Below are positions 1-7,674 of a stretch of 62,163 nucleotides of DNA, one piece after another (the first letter of the stretch is position 1; every line of letters starts with the position of its first letter). The position numbers were made by a program, and so were the translations under genes. The DNA is from Bacillota bacterium (GTDB taxonomy: Bacteria; Bacillota; Clostridia; Acetivibrionales; JAEZXR01), in assembly GCA_023419605.1 (NCBI GenBank), contig JAEZXR010000022.1:1-62163 (forward strand), given 5' to 3'. The notes under the pieces were generated by a model, which searched no databases, was not told the origin of the DNA, and saw nothing but the letters and a program-made list of their open reading frames with translations.

Positions 1-56
1 CAACACCAACCCCGACCCCAACTCCGACGCCAACACCAACCCCGACCCCAACTCCG
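1..56 (+). repeat. 30-bp tandem repeat coding for a Thr-Pro linker
   Basis: A 30-bp unit is present almost twice (1-30, then 31-56 before it diverges). It translates as alternating Thr-Pro and probably continues upstream. Such linkers span the cell wall in LPXTG proteins. Confidence 0.85.
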
Positions 57-443
57 GCAACCCCGGCTCCATCAAACCCACCCGGGAAGAATGAAAATAC
101 CTATGTGGATACACCGGTGGAGGGAGCCGTTGATATACCGGATGATGCCATTCCAAGCATGGGGCAGCCTCCTAAAAATGGGAAGGCAACAGTGGACGAG
201 AAGGGAAAGTGGAAGTACGAACCGGACCCAGGCTTTACAGGAAAGGACAGCTTTACCGTCATCATCAAAGATAAGGATGGGAAGGAAGAAGAGATACTGA
301 TAGAAATCCAGGTCGATGAGCTACCGGCCGGTGCCATCAAGGTTCTTCCCAAAACCGGGGAGCAAAGCAATCTGCTCTTCTATCTGATGGGACTGCTGTT
401 CATTGCTGCTGGCGTATGGTTTGGAAAAAGAAAGACTGTATAA
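3..443 (+). CDS. C-terminal part of an LPXTG-anchored surface protein (5' end outside window)
   Basis: The frame is open from the first bases, so the gene starts upstream of the window. The visible part begins with a Thr-Pro repeat linker (positions 3-56), followed by a roughly 75-residue beta-rich, Ig/cadherin-like segment ending near the LPKTGE motif. LPKTGE, a hydrophobic stretch and the basic tail GKRKTV form a classic cell-wall sorting signal. The protein is therefore inferred to be exported and joined to peptidoglycan by a sortase, and a sortase gene follows directly. A hairpin terminator lies after the stop. The function of the exposed N-terminal part cannot be seen. Confidence 0.9.
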   Translation, partial: TPTPTPTPTPTPTPTPTPATPAPSNPPGKNENTYVDTPVEGAVDIPDDAIPSMGQPPKNGKATVDEKGKWKYEPDPGFTGKDSFTVIIKDKDGKEEEILIEIQVDELPAGAIKVLPKTGEQSNLLFYLMGLLFIAAGVWFGKRKTV

Positions 444-452
444 CTTACAATA

Positions 453-478
453 GGGCAGAGAGAAATCTCTGCCCTGTT
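453..478 (+). terminator. Rho-independent terminator after the LPXTG gene
   Basis: A perfect 9-bp stem (453-461 with 466-474) with a GAAA tetraloop is followed by a short T-rich run, ten bases after the stop codon. Confidence 0.7.
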
Positions 479-565
479 TCCATACTTCCTTCAACCGATA
501 AAGGCTGTGCAAGGAAGAAGCAGTGATCCTTCGGGGAACAATAAGATTATAAGGAATGAAATGCC

Positions 566-1315
566 ATGAGAAGAATTCTTTCAATAACAGCCATTATAGT
601 AGGAATCAGCCTTTTCCTATATCCTGCTGCCAGGGGAAAATACTATGAGCACCAGCAGAAAAAATTGATTGAAAGCTGGAAGCGAAGCCTGCAAGTCCTT
701 GATACACAGGTGGAGGCTTCAAAAGCAGAGGGCGACGGCAGAACCGCACCGAAAGAGAGTGGAGAAGGTAAGAGCGAAAGCAGGGCTTCGGATACGAAAG
801 AATCTGTGCAGGAGATGACTGCACAGGAGGAGGCGCGCCGCCAACAGCAAAAGCAAGAGGAAGCACGGCAGGAAAAGGAGAAAAGGCAATTGGGAGAATA
901 CATAGCCAGTACCCTGGAAGGTATGCTGAAAATCGACAAAATTAATTTATATCTTCCGATTTTGCCCGGTGTAACCGAAGATAACCTGAACATTTCCGTA
1001 GCCAGCATAGAGAATACGGGAAAGCCGGGGAAAATAGGGAACTACAGTATCGCCGGCCACAGAGTTCAAAAGTACGGGCAGCATTTCAACCGCCTGGATG
1101 AAGTCGAAATTGGCGATGTCATTGAAATAGAGGACCGGGAAAAAACGTATAAATATGTCGTGTTTAATAAGTTTTTGGTTGATCCGAAAGAAACCTGGGT
1201 AATAAATAGAACAAGCAAGACAGAAAGGGAAGTGACGCTGATTACCTGCTATCCTTTGATAAATCCAACCCGGCGCTTGATTATCAAAGGCAGAATACCG
1301 GAGGGGACACAGTGA
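566..1315 (+). CDS. Sortase (class D-like transpeptidase)
   Basis: A 249-residue membrane-anchored transpeptidase that would cleave LPXTG-type signals and link proteins to the wall. One membrane segment lies at residues 5-20. Residues 40-110 form a long Glu/Lys/Gln-rich, probably coiled spacer. The sortase barrel follows, with His165 in AGHR, Cys228 in TLITCYP and Arg236/237 in NPTRR. The spacer is longer than usual. The ATG at 566 follows AAGG at 551. The neighbouring upstream gene ends in LPKTGE, which makes it the likely substrate. The class assignment rests on the TLITCYP pattern and is less certain than the family. Confidence 0.9.
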   Translation: MRRILSITAIIVGISLFLYPAARGKYYEHQQKKLIESWKRSLQVLDTQVEASKAEGDGRTAPKESGEGKSESRASDTKESVQEMTAQEEARRQQQKQEEARQEKEKRQLGEYIASTLEGMLKIDKINLYLPILPGVTEDNLNISVASIENTGKPGKIGNYSIAGHRVQKYGQHFNRLDEVEIGDVIEIEDREKTYKYVVFNKFLVDPKETWVINRTSKTEREVTLITCYPLINPTRRLIIKGRIPEGTQ

Positions 1316-1435
1316 TTCTCTAAAGGTGAAATAGGACAATAGGACTATATCTTTTTATAAAAGAGTATGATAACGTAGTAATATATAACTATATAGAATT
1401 CAAAATTGAATTGTTATTATCGAGTTGGAACTAAC

Positions 1436-1517
1436 CACCGATAAAGGCAAACCTGGTGAAAGCCAGGGACGCAAAGCTATAGGGCCTTCCTTTTTAAGAT
1501 GGCAGCCAGTTACCGAA
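1436..1517 (+). promoter_or_regulatory. Cyclic di-GMP-I (GEMM) riboswitch
   Basis: The segment matches the GEMM-I aptamer pattern: a first hairpin closed by a GAAA tetraloop (around 1452-1467), the conserved GGGACGCAAAGC joint, then a second arm with the CCUU/AAGAUGG tetraloop-receptor side. The ribosome binding site (AAAGGGGAG, about 1516-1524) begins where the aptamer ends and can pair with the pyrimidine run of the second arm. Control of translation is therefore plausible. It would regulate the secreted protein starting at 1531. Confidence 0.88.
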
Positions 1518-1530
1518 AGGGGAGTTTTTT

Positions 1531-2340
1531 ATGTTTAAAAAACGCATTGTTTCTTTTGCATTGGCCGCATATTTAATGGCATCGGGCCTTCCTGTTTTTG
1601 CAGATGATGCAAATACTGCGAAGGTTTTTGATAAGAGTGAGCTGGGAAGCGGAGTCATCAGTGTCCGCTATGACAATACAACCAATGTAAAGCGCAAGTT
1701 GATGGTTCAAAAAGGGGACAAGACCTATTATTATAATTTGCAATCTGAAGACCGGTTCCCGCTGCAGTTCGGCAATGGTGAATATACAGTCGCAGTCATG
1801 GAAAATGTTAAGGATAATAAGTACAAGCTGGTAGCAAAAGAAACACTTAGGCTGGAGCTGGAAAATCCCAACGAAGTATTTCTAAAATCCATGAAGCTGG
1901 TTCAATGGAATGATGAAATGGAGTCTATAAAAAAAGCCAAAGAACTGACGAAGGATGCTAAAACCGACAATGAGAAAGTTATGGCGATTTATAGTTACAT
2001 CATCCATAATGTAAGCTATGATTATGATAAAATCACCGGGCTTACTACCGATTATGTACCGGTGATCGATGAAACCCTGGCAGCGGAAACGGGAATATGC
2101 TATGATTTTGCTTCCTTATTTGCAGCGATGCTGCGAAGTGTAGATGTACCTACAAAGCTGATCATGGGATATAAGAATAACATTGATGTATACCACGCTT
2201 GGAATCAAGTCTATTTGAAGGCTACGGACGAGTGGATAACAGTGGATACGACCTATGATTCTATTTTATACCATAGTGGTGAAGAAGCTTTCTCCTGGAA
2301 CAAAGATGCACAGGAGTACACCGTGGAGAAGCTGTATTAA
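1531..2340 (+). CDS. Secreted transglutaminase-like protein under c-di-GMP riboswitch
   Basis: A 269-residue protein with an N-terminal signal peptide (residues 1-24, cleavage near VFA-DD). The C-terminal half is a transglutaminase-like cysteine protease fold with the full triad: Cys190 in TGICYDFAS, His222 in YHAWNQV and Asp239 in ITVDTTYDS. Members of this family act as proteases or cross-linking enzymes outside the cell. The riboswitch directly upstream ties its production to c-di-GMP, as is common for clostridial adhesion and surface-remodelling proteins. The substrate is unknown. One candidate is a surface protein such as the LPXTG protein just upstream, but nothing in the sequence proves this. 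Confidence 0.88.
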   Translation: MFKKRIVSFALAAYLMASGLPVFADDANTAKVFDKSELGSGVISVRYDNTTNVKRKLMVQKGDKTYYYNLQSEDRFPLQFGNGEYTVAVMENVKDNKYKLVAKETLRLELENPNEVFLKSMKLVQWNDEMESIKKAKELTKDAKTDNEKVMAIYSYIIHNVSYDYDKITGLTTDYVPVIDETLAAETGICYDFASLFAAMLRSVDVPTKLIMGYKNNIDVYHAWNQVYLKATDEWITVDTTYDSILYHSGEEAFSWNKDAQEYTVEKLY

Positions 2341-2477
2341 CAAGAAAATTGGGGGCAATTTCTTAGAATTGCAGTAGAGATGTGTTTTGAGTTTATTCAA
2401 GACCTTCTCTTTTTTTATGGAAAAATTTAGAATGGCAGCGCATGGCCCTTTATAAAGGATGAACTTTTTAATCAATA

Positions 2478-2486
2478 TGGTATAAT
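2478..2486 (+). promoter_or_regulatory. Extended -10 promoter for the AAA ATPase gene
   Basis: TGG followed by TATAAT forms an extended -10 element about 77 bp before the GTG start. No good -35 box is visible, which is normal for extended -10 promoters. Confidence 0.5.
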
Positions 2487-2562
2487 GAATAAAGGTTTAC
2501 CCGCGGAAAGAGAAGCCGTTAGCGGGAGTGCATGCATATTTGTAAAATAGGGAGGAATCACT

Positions 2563-3333
2563 GTGGAGAGTGTTGTAAAAAGGGCCATGGATGCCAAACA
2601 TTACCTTCTGAAGATATCACTGGACAGGCAGAGAGTACCGGGATTTACCGGGTACCCCTTCAATATTCCGGCGGTGAAAGGCTTTCATGAAATCGAATTC
2701 CACCCTGCGGTAACCTTTTTCATGGGAGAAAATGGGGTAGGGAAATCTACACTGATTGAAGCCATTGCCGTAGCCTGCGGATTTAATCCTGAAGGGGGCT
2801 CAAGGGGCTTCAAATTTTCAACCTGCCAAACCCACTCGGACCTCCATGATTTCCTCCGGCTTCAGAAGGGGGTCAAAAAGCCGGCAGACGGGTATTTTCT
2901 CCGGGCAGAAAGCTTTTATAATGTAGCAACCAGCATCGATGAAATGGATGCGATCCCTTCAACAGCAAGAAAAATAATAGAAGCCTATGGGGAAGAATCC
3001 CTCCATAAAATGTCCCACGGAGAATCTTTCATGGCGCTGATGCTGCACCGCTTCCGGGGAAAGGGCCTGTATATCCTGGATGAGCCGGAGGCTGCCATGT
3101 CACCCTCCAGGCTTCTGATGATGCTTTCGAGAATACACCAGTTGGTGGAGGAAGGGTCCCAGTTTATCATATCTACCCATTCGCCCATCCTCATGGCATA
3201 CCCTACTGCAAAGATATTGCAGATCGACGGCGAAGGAATAAAGGAAGTGCAGTATGAAGAAACCGAGCACTATACCATAACACGCCAATTCCTGAACAAC
3301 CGCCAGGCGATGTTGAAGGAATTATTACGATAG
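2563..3333 (+). CDS. AAA/ABC-type ATPase of the predicted-ATPase family (COG3910-like)
   Basis: A 256-residue stand-alone nucleotide-binding domain. Walker A is GENGVGKST at residues 55-63, the signature-like segment SHGES lies near residue 152, Walker B is YILDEPEA near 172, and the switch histidine is in ISTHSP near 205. This is the arrangement of SMC/RecF-like ATPases, with no membrane partner. The GTG start follows GGAGG at 2551-2555 with good spacing. The role is unknown; related proteins are annotated as ATPases that bind DNA or act in toxin or overcoming-lysogenisation systems. No partner gene is evident here, so a housekeeping role is as likely as defence. Confidence 0.8.
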   Translation: MESVVKRAMDAKHYLLKISLDRQRVPGFTGYPFNIPAVKGFHEIEFHPAVTFFMGENGVGKSTLIEAIAVACGFNPEGGSRGFKFSTCQTHSDLHDFLRLQKGVKKPADGYFLRAESFYNVATSIDEMDAIPSTARKIIEAYGEESLHKMSHGESFMALMLHRFRGKGLYILDEPEAAMSPSRLLMMLSRIHQLVEEGSQFIISTHSPILMAYPTAKILQIDGEGIKEVQYEETEHYTITRQFLNNRQAMLKELLR

Positions 3334-3392
3334 GGCTTCCATCCTGCATGGGTTTATGCAATTTTGGCAAACTAACTGCAGGAGGTGATTCT

Positions 3393-3557
3393 ATGTCTGA
3401 CAGGGGTACAAGCAATTCACCCAATACCAGACACCCTGAACGTTCTGCTGGCAAACCTTCCCGGCTGGATCAATTTGCAGACGATCTGTTCGAAAAGGAT
3501 AAGGGCCAGGGCGAGGGCGTCACATCAAGAAAAGAAAAACGGAATTGGACAAAATAA
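3393..3557 (+). CDS. Small hydrophilic protein, unknown function
   Basis: A 54-residue charged protein (begins MSDRGTSNSP, ends KRNWTK) with no signal peptide or membrane segment. The start is well supported by GGAGGTGAT at 3381 with six bases before ATG. It lies 60 bp after the ATPase gene and may be co-transcribed with it. Its stop codon falls inside the first bases of a repeat element (3554-3686). I do not recognise a family. Confidence 0.55.
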   Translation: MSDRGTSNSPNTRHPERSAGKPSRLDQFADDLFEKDKGQGEGVTSRKEKRNWTK

Positions 3558-3686
3558 CGAGGCATAAGATGTCCCCCACCTCTATAGGTGGTGGGTACCG
3601 ATTCATTTTATAGGCGGTGAGCATATCTCCCGCCTCGTTGAAACGGTGTGTTGAAATTGCTATGCAATTTCTTCCGTTGTTATAAG
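3554..3686. repeat. Structured repeat element, copy 1 (133 bp)
   Basis: This is nearly identical to 4439-4577. It starts ATAACGAGGC and ends GTTGTTATAAG, with 5-bp terminal complementarity. Inside are an outer helix (AACGAGGC with GCCTCGTT), a CACCTCTATAGGTGG hairpin, a GGCGGTGAG/CTCCCGCC hairpin and an AAATTGC/GCAATTT hairpin. It fits exactly between the stop codons of two convergent genes, so it may also terminate both. It could be an IS200/IS605-derived non-autonomous element or a structured RNA. Confidence 0.75.
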
Positions 3687-3689
3687 GAA

Positions 3690-4052
3690 TCAGCCGGGAT
3701 GGGATACCAACCTGGCTTTTTCCGCTTTGGTGAGTCCTTTCACTACCATATCGTAGGAATGGTCAATCATCCAGCGCAGTTCCGAATCAGGGATGGAATC
3801 ATCTACCGTCACGGTGTTCCAATGCTCCTTGTTCAGGTGGTAGCCGGGTTTTACGGCAGTATACTGCTGCCGGAGATTCTGCGCCACGAAAGGGTCGCAT
3901 TTAAGAGAAATCGTTACCTTGTTCCCGCTCTGCGACAGCAATGCAAACATTTTGGATTCGGCTTTGACCACCAGGGTGTCCGGGCCGAAGGGATAATCTT
4001 CGTAAGCGCCTGTCTTTGAGGTACAATAACTTTTGATTTGGTTGAAATCCAT
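3690..4052 (-). CDS. MmcQ/YjbR family DNA-binding-like protein
   Basis: A 120-residue soluble protein of the YjbR (CyaY-like fold) family. Typical motifs are visible: YPFGPDTLVVKAESKMFAL near the N-terminus, SLKCDP in the middle, and HLNKEHWNTV followed by a helical C-terminus. The ATG at 4052 is preferred over an in-frame GTG at 4061 because AGGAG at 4061-4065 sits eight bases before it. The family is named for a DNA-binding-like fold but its role is poorly known. It is convergent with the small gene at 3393, and a repeat separates them. Confidence 0.85.
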   Translation of the reverse strand: MDFNQIKSYCTSKTGAYEDYPFGPDTLVVKAESKMFALLSQSGNKVTISLKCDPFVAQNLRQQYTAVKPGYHLNKEHWNTVTVDDSIPDSELRWMIDHSYDMVVKGLTKAEKARLVSHPG

Positions 4053-4229
4053 ACAGCTCACTCCTGAAAGTTGATCTATGAGAATAGAACAAATGTTTTG
4101 TTTATTCAGTTTACCACGTTATACACACTCATGCAAGTGCGAATTTACTTTTTTATTTGCAAGATTTCCAGGTAGAAAATCTAAAACCTATAATTCCTAT
4201 AGGAATTAAAAGAATTTTTCCAAAAGTTA

Positions 4230-4258
4230 TTGACAGCGGCATAAATACGCATTACAAT
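4230..4258 (+). promoter_or_regulatory. Strong sigma-A promoter, likely for the importer/ergothioneine operon
   Basis: TTGACA, exactly 17 bp, then TACAAT. It points to the permease gene at 4851 and would give a leader of about 580 nt that includes two repeat elements. Confidence 0.7.
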
Positions 4259-4438
4259 AATACCAAAGTATTCCGATAAAAATACTCGACAAATTATCGC
4301 TATGTGATAATGGATAAGAGATCCGTAAAGTGAGTGACCGATCCGGTACTTTTGGTACAGTACATTTACACTGGATTCGACGAATTAAAAAGGTACTCCC
4401 TTGGCTGGTATGCCTCGCCTCCAGAAACGAATTCTATT

Positions 4439-4577
4439 ATAACGAGGCATAAGATGGGCCCCCGCCCCACCTCTATAGGTGGCGGATACCGATTAACTTT
4501 ATAGGCAGCGAGCATATCTCCCGCCTCGTTGAAACGGTGTGTTGAAATTGCTCCGCAATTTCTTCCGTTGTTATAAG
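4439..4577. repeat. Structured repeat element, copy 2 (139 bp)
   Basis: Direct-orientation copy of 3554-3686, differing by a 6-base insertion in the first hairpin and scattered substitutions, several in loops (for example TAT versus TCC in the AAATTGC/GCAATTT loop). Here it sits inside the leader of the importer operon. Confidence 0.75.
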
Positions 4578-4689
4578 ATACCCGATCATATATCTATGGA
4601 TTGAAGGAAAAATCCATTGTCAGGAGGTAAAAAGTAAAAGCAAATCTATAAAAATTTGATCACGGTAAAAATCCAAGAATATTGCAAGC

Positions 4690-4790
4690 TATACAATTTA
4701 GGATGGAACTTAGCTAATTCGACGTTTGCATAGCCCCAGAATCATTGGCTATGCAAACGCCAAATTAGCAGTTACCAGTCCTATTGTATA
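4690..4790 (+). repeat. 101-bp palindromic element, copy A
   Basis: The ends TATACAAT and ATTGTATA pair, and arms of about 45 bases form an imperfect hairpin with a perfect 12-bp apical stem (GTTTGCATAGCC with its complement). Copy B (30087-30187) has the same length, and copy C (22014-22102) is shorter and diverged. All three lie just in front of a ribosome binding site of a plus-strand gene. It could be a Tc1/mariner-type MITE with TA target duplication or a structured leader. Confidence 0.8.
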
Positions 4791-4850
4791 TAGTAACCGG
4801 AGTGAGGACGGAAAGGGGAGATTTTCATATTTACGGAAGCTTTACAGTAT

Positions 4851-5465
4851 TTGCAAAGCCACCTGGATAAGTATTACCAGGCTGTAACCATACATATTTC
4901 CATTAGTATTGCGGCCATTGCCACCGGCATCCTTCTCGCTGTTCCGTTGGGGGTTTTATGTGCAAAAAACGGTAAGATCTCGCATCCTGTCATGAATGCC
5001 TTCAATTTTTTAAGAATTATTCCAAGCCTGGCAGTACTGGTGATTGTGATGCCGATTCTGGGAACCGGCTTTATACCTGCCTTATTGGCACTGACGATTC
5101 TTGCCATACCTCCGATCTTGATTAATACCTATCTGGGATTTAAGGGCATCAGTGCATCCGTCATCGAAAGTGCGGAAGGCATGGGCATGGATGCAAAAAA
5201 GATTCTTTTTAAAGTTGAAATCCCCTTGGCTTTGCCGCTTATGATTACAGGAATCAGAACTTCTTCCGTCGAGGTTATTGCCAGTGCCACACTGGCAGCA
5301 TACATCGGTGCAGGAGGGCTGGGAGATTTCATTTTTACAGGTTTGAAATTAAATGATCTTAGAATATTGCTCATCGGTGGTGTTTCGGTGGCGCTGCTGT
5401 CCATCATCGCTGAGACATTGCTGTCTTTCTTGCAGCAAGGGATTACAAAGTATCAAAGGGATTAA
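4851..5465 (+). CDS. Opu-type (betaine/ergothioneine) ABC transporter permease 1
   Basis: Integral membrane permease of the OpuB/OpuC/ProW type with about five membrane segments. The coupling motif near residues 135-150 (SVEVIASATLAAYIGAGGLG) is typical of the family. It is the first gene of a four-gene importer. TTG at 4851 is the first usual start codon but has no good ribosome binding site. GGGGAG at 4815-4820 instead fits an ATA codon at 4827 (giving xFTEALQYLQ), so the true N-terminus may be eight residues longer with a non-standard or mutated start. The downstream genes suggest that ergothioneine, a trimethylammonium betaine, is the cargo. Confidence 0.85.
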   Translation: MQSHLDKYYQAVTIHISISIAAIATGILLAVPLGVLCAKNGKISHPVMNAFNFLRIIPSLAVLVIVMPILGTGFIPALLALTILAIPPILINTYLGFKGISASVIESAEGMGMDAKKILFKVEIPLALPLMITGIRTSSVEVIASATLAAYIGAGGLGDFIFTGLKLNDLRILLIGGVSVALLSIIAETLLSFLQQGITKYQRD

Positions 5466-5483
5466 AAAGGAGTGTGTAGAAAA

Positions 5484-6434
5484 ATGATGAAAAGAGCAGC
5501 AAAATTATTTTCAAGTCTGGCAGTAACCGCTTTATTGATGACTACGGTTCTGGCAGGGTGCGGAAGCTCTCCGGCTTCATCTGAAAGTAAGACTGCAGGG
5601 AATACCCCTGCAAATACGGCGGGTAAGGAAAAGCCTACGGTTAAAATGGGGTCCAAGGATTTCACCGAATCCCTGGTTTTGGGTGAATTGTACGCCCTTG
5701 CTCTGGAAAATGCCGGGTATAAGGTGGAAAGGAAATTGAATCTCGGCAGTGCCATTGTTCATACTTCTCTGGTGAATGGTGAAATCGATGTGTATCCTGA
5801 ATATACGGGAACAGGCTTGTTATCTATTCTGAAGGAAGCGCCTAAATTCGATTCCAAAGAAGTATATGACACGGTAGCAGCCAAGTACAAGGAGAAATTC
5901 AAGCTGGTCTGGCTGGACCCTTCTTCGGCCAATGACGCACAGGGCCTGGTGATTTCAAAGAAAGCAGCGGATAAGTATAACATCAAGACCATTTCCGACC
6001 TGCAAAAAAATGCCAGCAATATCCGGTTTGCTTCCCAGGGAGAATTCGATGAAAGGGCCGACGGACTTCCTGCATTAACGAAAGCTTACGGAGAGTTCAA
6101 ATTCAAAGAGCACAAACTCTATGACAACGGTATCAAATACGATGTGCTGCATAATGACAAGGCGGATGTGGCTGTGGCCTATACGACGGAAGGACAGCTG
6201 AGCAAGGATGAATTTGTAGTACTGGAAGATGACAAGCATGTATGGCCTCCTTACAATATTGCACCTGTAATTAAACAGGAACTCATGGAAAAGAGTCCTG
6301 AGATTAAGGATGTTTTGAATAAGATCACGGCAAAATTGGATAACAAAACCGTCATCAACTTAAATGCGGAGGTAGACATCAATAAGCGGGAATATGCAGA
6401 AGTAGCAAAAGAGTTTTTTAACAAGATTAAATAG
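5484..6434 (+). CDS. Opu-type substrate-binding lipoprotein
   Basis: A 316-residue extracellular solute-binding lipoprotein. The signal peptide ends in the lipobox LAGCGSS. The mature domain carries the OpuAC/OpuBC pattern VKMGSKDFTESLVLGELYA and the hinge segment DVYPEYTGTGL. ATG at 5484 is preferred over the in-frame GTG at 5472, which lies within the AAAGGAG ribosome binding site. It follows permease 1 after 18 bp. Members bind quaternary ammonium compounds through an aromatic cage. EgtU of Streptococcus is a family member specific for ergothioneine, and the neighbouring catabolic genes make that ligand the best guess. Confidence 0.87.
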   Translation: MMKRAAKLFSSLAVTALLMTTVLAGCGSSPASSESKTAGNTPANTAGKEKPTVKMGSKDFTESLVLGELYALALENAGYKVERKLNLGSAIVHTSLVNGEIDVYPEYTGTGLLSILKEAPKFDSKEVYDTVAAKYKEKFKLVWLDPSSANDAQGLVISKKAADKYNIKTISDLQKNASNIRFASQGEFDERADGLPALTKAYGEFKFKEHKLYDNGIKYDVLHNDKADVAVAYTTEGQLSKDEFVVLEDDKHVWPPYNIAPVIKQELMEKSPEIKDVLNKITAKLDNKTVINLNAEVDINKREYAEVAKEFFNKIK

Positions 6435-6482
6435 TGTTTGAAACGCGACTATAGTTAAATCCGGGGGGAGGAGGCGTAAAGG

Positions 6483-7460
6483 ATGGCTAAAACTGCTATC
6501 GAGTTTGTGAAGGTCAGTAAAAAATTTCCCAATGCGTCAAAATATGCGGTTTCGGAAGTAAGTGCAAAGATCGAGGAAGGCAGCTTTGTAACGATACTGG
6601 GTACCTCCGGTTCGGGGAAGACAACTTTTATGAAAATGGTAAATCGGATCTATGAACCCACTTCCGGGGAAATCCTATTCTTCGGAGAAAGCAGCAAGAA
6701 GCTGCCGGTAGAAGATTTGCGGCGTAAAATCGGGTATGTCATCCAGCAGATCGGCTTGTTTCCGCATATGACGGTAGAGGAAAACATCGCTACAGTGCCT
6801 AAAATATTAAAATGGGACAGGAAAAAAATTGCCGAACGGGTGGATGATTTGCTGGAACTGATACATCTTTCTCCCTTAGAATATAAAAAAAGATATCCAA
6901 GACAGCTGTCGGGAGGACAGCAGCAAAGGGTGGGGCTGGCCAGAGCCATGGCGGTGGACCCGGACATTATGTTGATGGATGAACCTTTTGGTGCCATTGA
7001 TGCCATTACGCGGCAGACGCTGCAGGATGAGCTGATCCGCATACAAAAGAAGCTGAATAAAACCATTCTTTTTGTAACCCATGATATTCATGAAGCGTTT
7101 AAGCTAGGTGACAAAGTCATGATTATGCATGAAGGAGAGATTCAACAGTTTGATACACCTCAGCAGATTCTTTTCAAACCGGCCAATGAATATGTGGCCC
7201 GTTTGATCTCTTCGGAAGACATCCTTCAGCGATTACGGATTTTGAAGGCGGAGGCTGTGATGGATCCGCTGGATTCGGAATTGAAAGCCGGAGATATCCG
7301 GGTGGGACGAAGCGAATTCCTCCATCATGTGCTAACCCGCTTCCTTGAAAAGGATCTGGAGTATGTGGTTGTGGAGGATGAACAACATCAGGCGGTAGGG
7401 AAAATAACCTGGGAGCAATTCAAATCGGTTACGCAGCCGGGTACACCGGTGTCCTCATAA
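6483..7460 (+). CDS. Opu-type ABC transporter ATPase
   Basis: A 325-residue ATPase of the ProV/OpuCA group that powers the importer. Walker A is GTSGSGKT (residues 40-47), the Q-loop is VIQQIG, the signature is LSGGQQQR (about 141-148), Walker B is IMLMDEPFGAID, and the H-loop is FVTHDIHEA. The C-terminal 85 residues are shorter than the paired CBS domains of OpuCA, so at most a partial CBS region is present. That suggests ionic-strength sensing has been lost or changed, which fits a nutrient importer better than an osmoprotectant system. It starts at ATG with a GGGGGGAGGAGG-like site upstream. Confidence 0.9.
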   Translation: MAKTAIEFVKVSKKFPNASKYAVSEVSAKIEEGSFVTILGTSGSGKTTFMKMVNRIYEPTSGEILFFGESSKKLPVEDLRRKIGYVIQQIGLFPHMTVEENIATVPKILKWDRKKIAERVDDLLELIHLSPLEYKKRYPRQLSGGQQQRVGLARAMAVDPDIMLMDEPFGAIDAITRQTLQDELIRIQKKLNKTILFVTHDIHEAFKLGDKVMIMHEGEIQQFDTPQQILFKPANEYVARLISSEDILQRLRILKAEAVMDPLDSELKAGDIRVGRSEFLHHVLTRFLEKDLEYVVVEDEQHQAVGKITWEQFKSVTQPGTPVSS

Positions 7461-7475
7461 AGGCAGAGGGGAGAA

Positions 7476-7661
7476 CTTCAATTCGTAATTTGGCTGTGAG
7501 AGTGATCTGCGTAGGAAAATTTCTCCCGACCCGTAAGGAATACCTCTAAGGAAAGTGCCTGATGATGCGCCCTAGAGACATTTCCCTGCCAGGCAGCTTT
7601 CCGTTGCTGTTGGACTTTTCTGGAGCAGACCACCGAACGGAAGCCAAATTACGAATTGAAG
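7476..7661. repeat. 186-bp element with perfect 20-bp inverted ends
   Basis: The arms 7476-7495 and 7642-7661 are exact reverse complements. Inside, GGAAAGTGCCTG (7550-7561) pairs with CAGGCAGCTTTCC (7590-7602) with one bulge. CTCTAAGG around 7545 can instead pair with CCCTAGAG around 7570, so two folds compete. The right arm touches the GGGGGA ribosome binding site of permease 2. It could be a MITE inserted between two importer genes or a regulatory RNA inside the operon. Confidence 0.8.
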
Positions 7662-7674
7662 GGGGAGAAAATGC

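Larger units (their letters stand above)
4259..4850 (+). other. Long gene-free leader with hairpins and two repeats
   Basis: No credible ORF lies here. Small stems are visible early on (AGTATT/AATACT near 4268 and ATTATC/GATAAT near 4296). These are followed by repeat copy 2 (4439-4577), an AGGAGGT motif near 4622 with no ORF behind it, and the palindrome at 4690-4790. GGGGAG at 4815-4820 is the ribosome binding site of the first permease gene. Confidence 0.6.

Noticed and set aside
2563..3557. Defence island around the AAA ATPase
   Set aside because: The ATPase stands with only one small unknown gene; no nuclease or toxin partner is visible.
4259..4440. T-box or known metabolite riboswitch in the importer leader
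   Set aside because: No T-box sequence (GGTGG with CCGCG) or other recognised aptamer consensus could be matched; only small local stems were found.
4622..4660. AGGAGGT followed by AT-rich sequence as a hidden small gene start
   Set aside because: No start codon with an open frame of useful length follows at the right distance.
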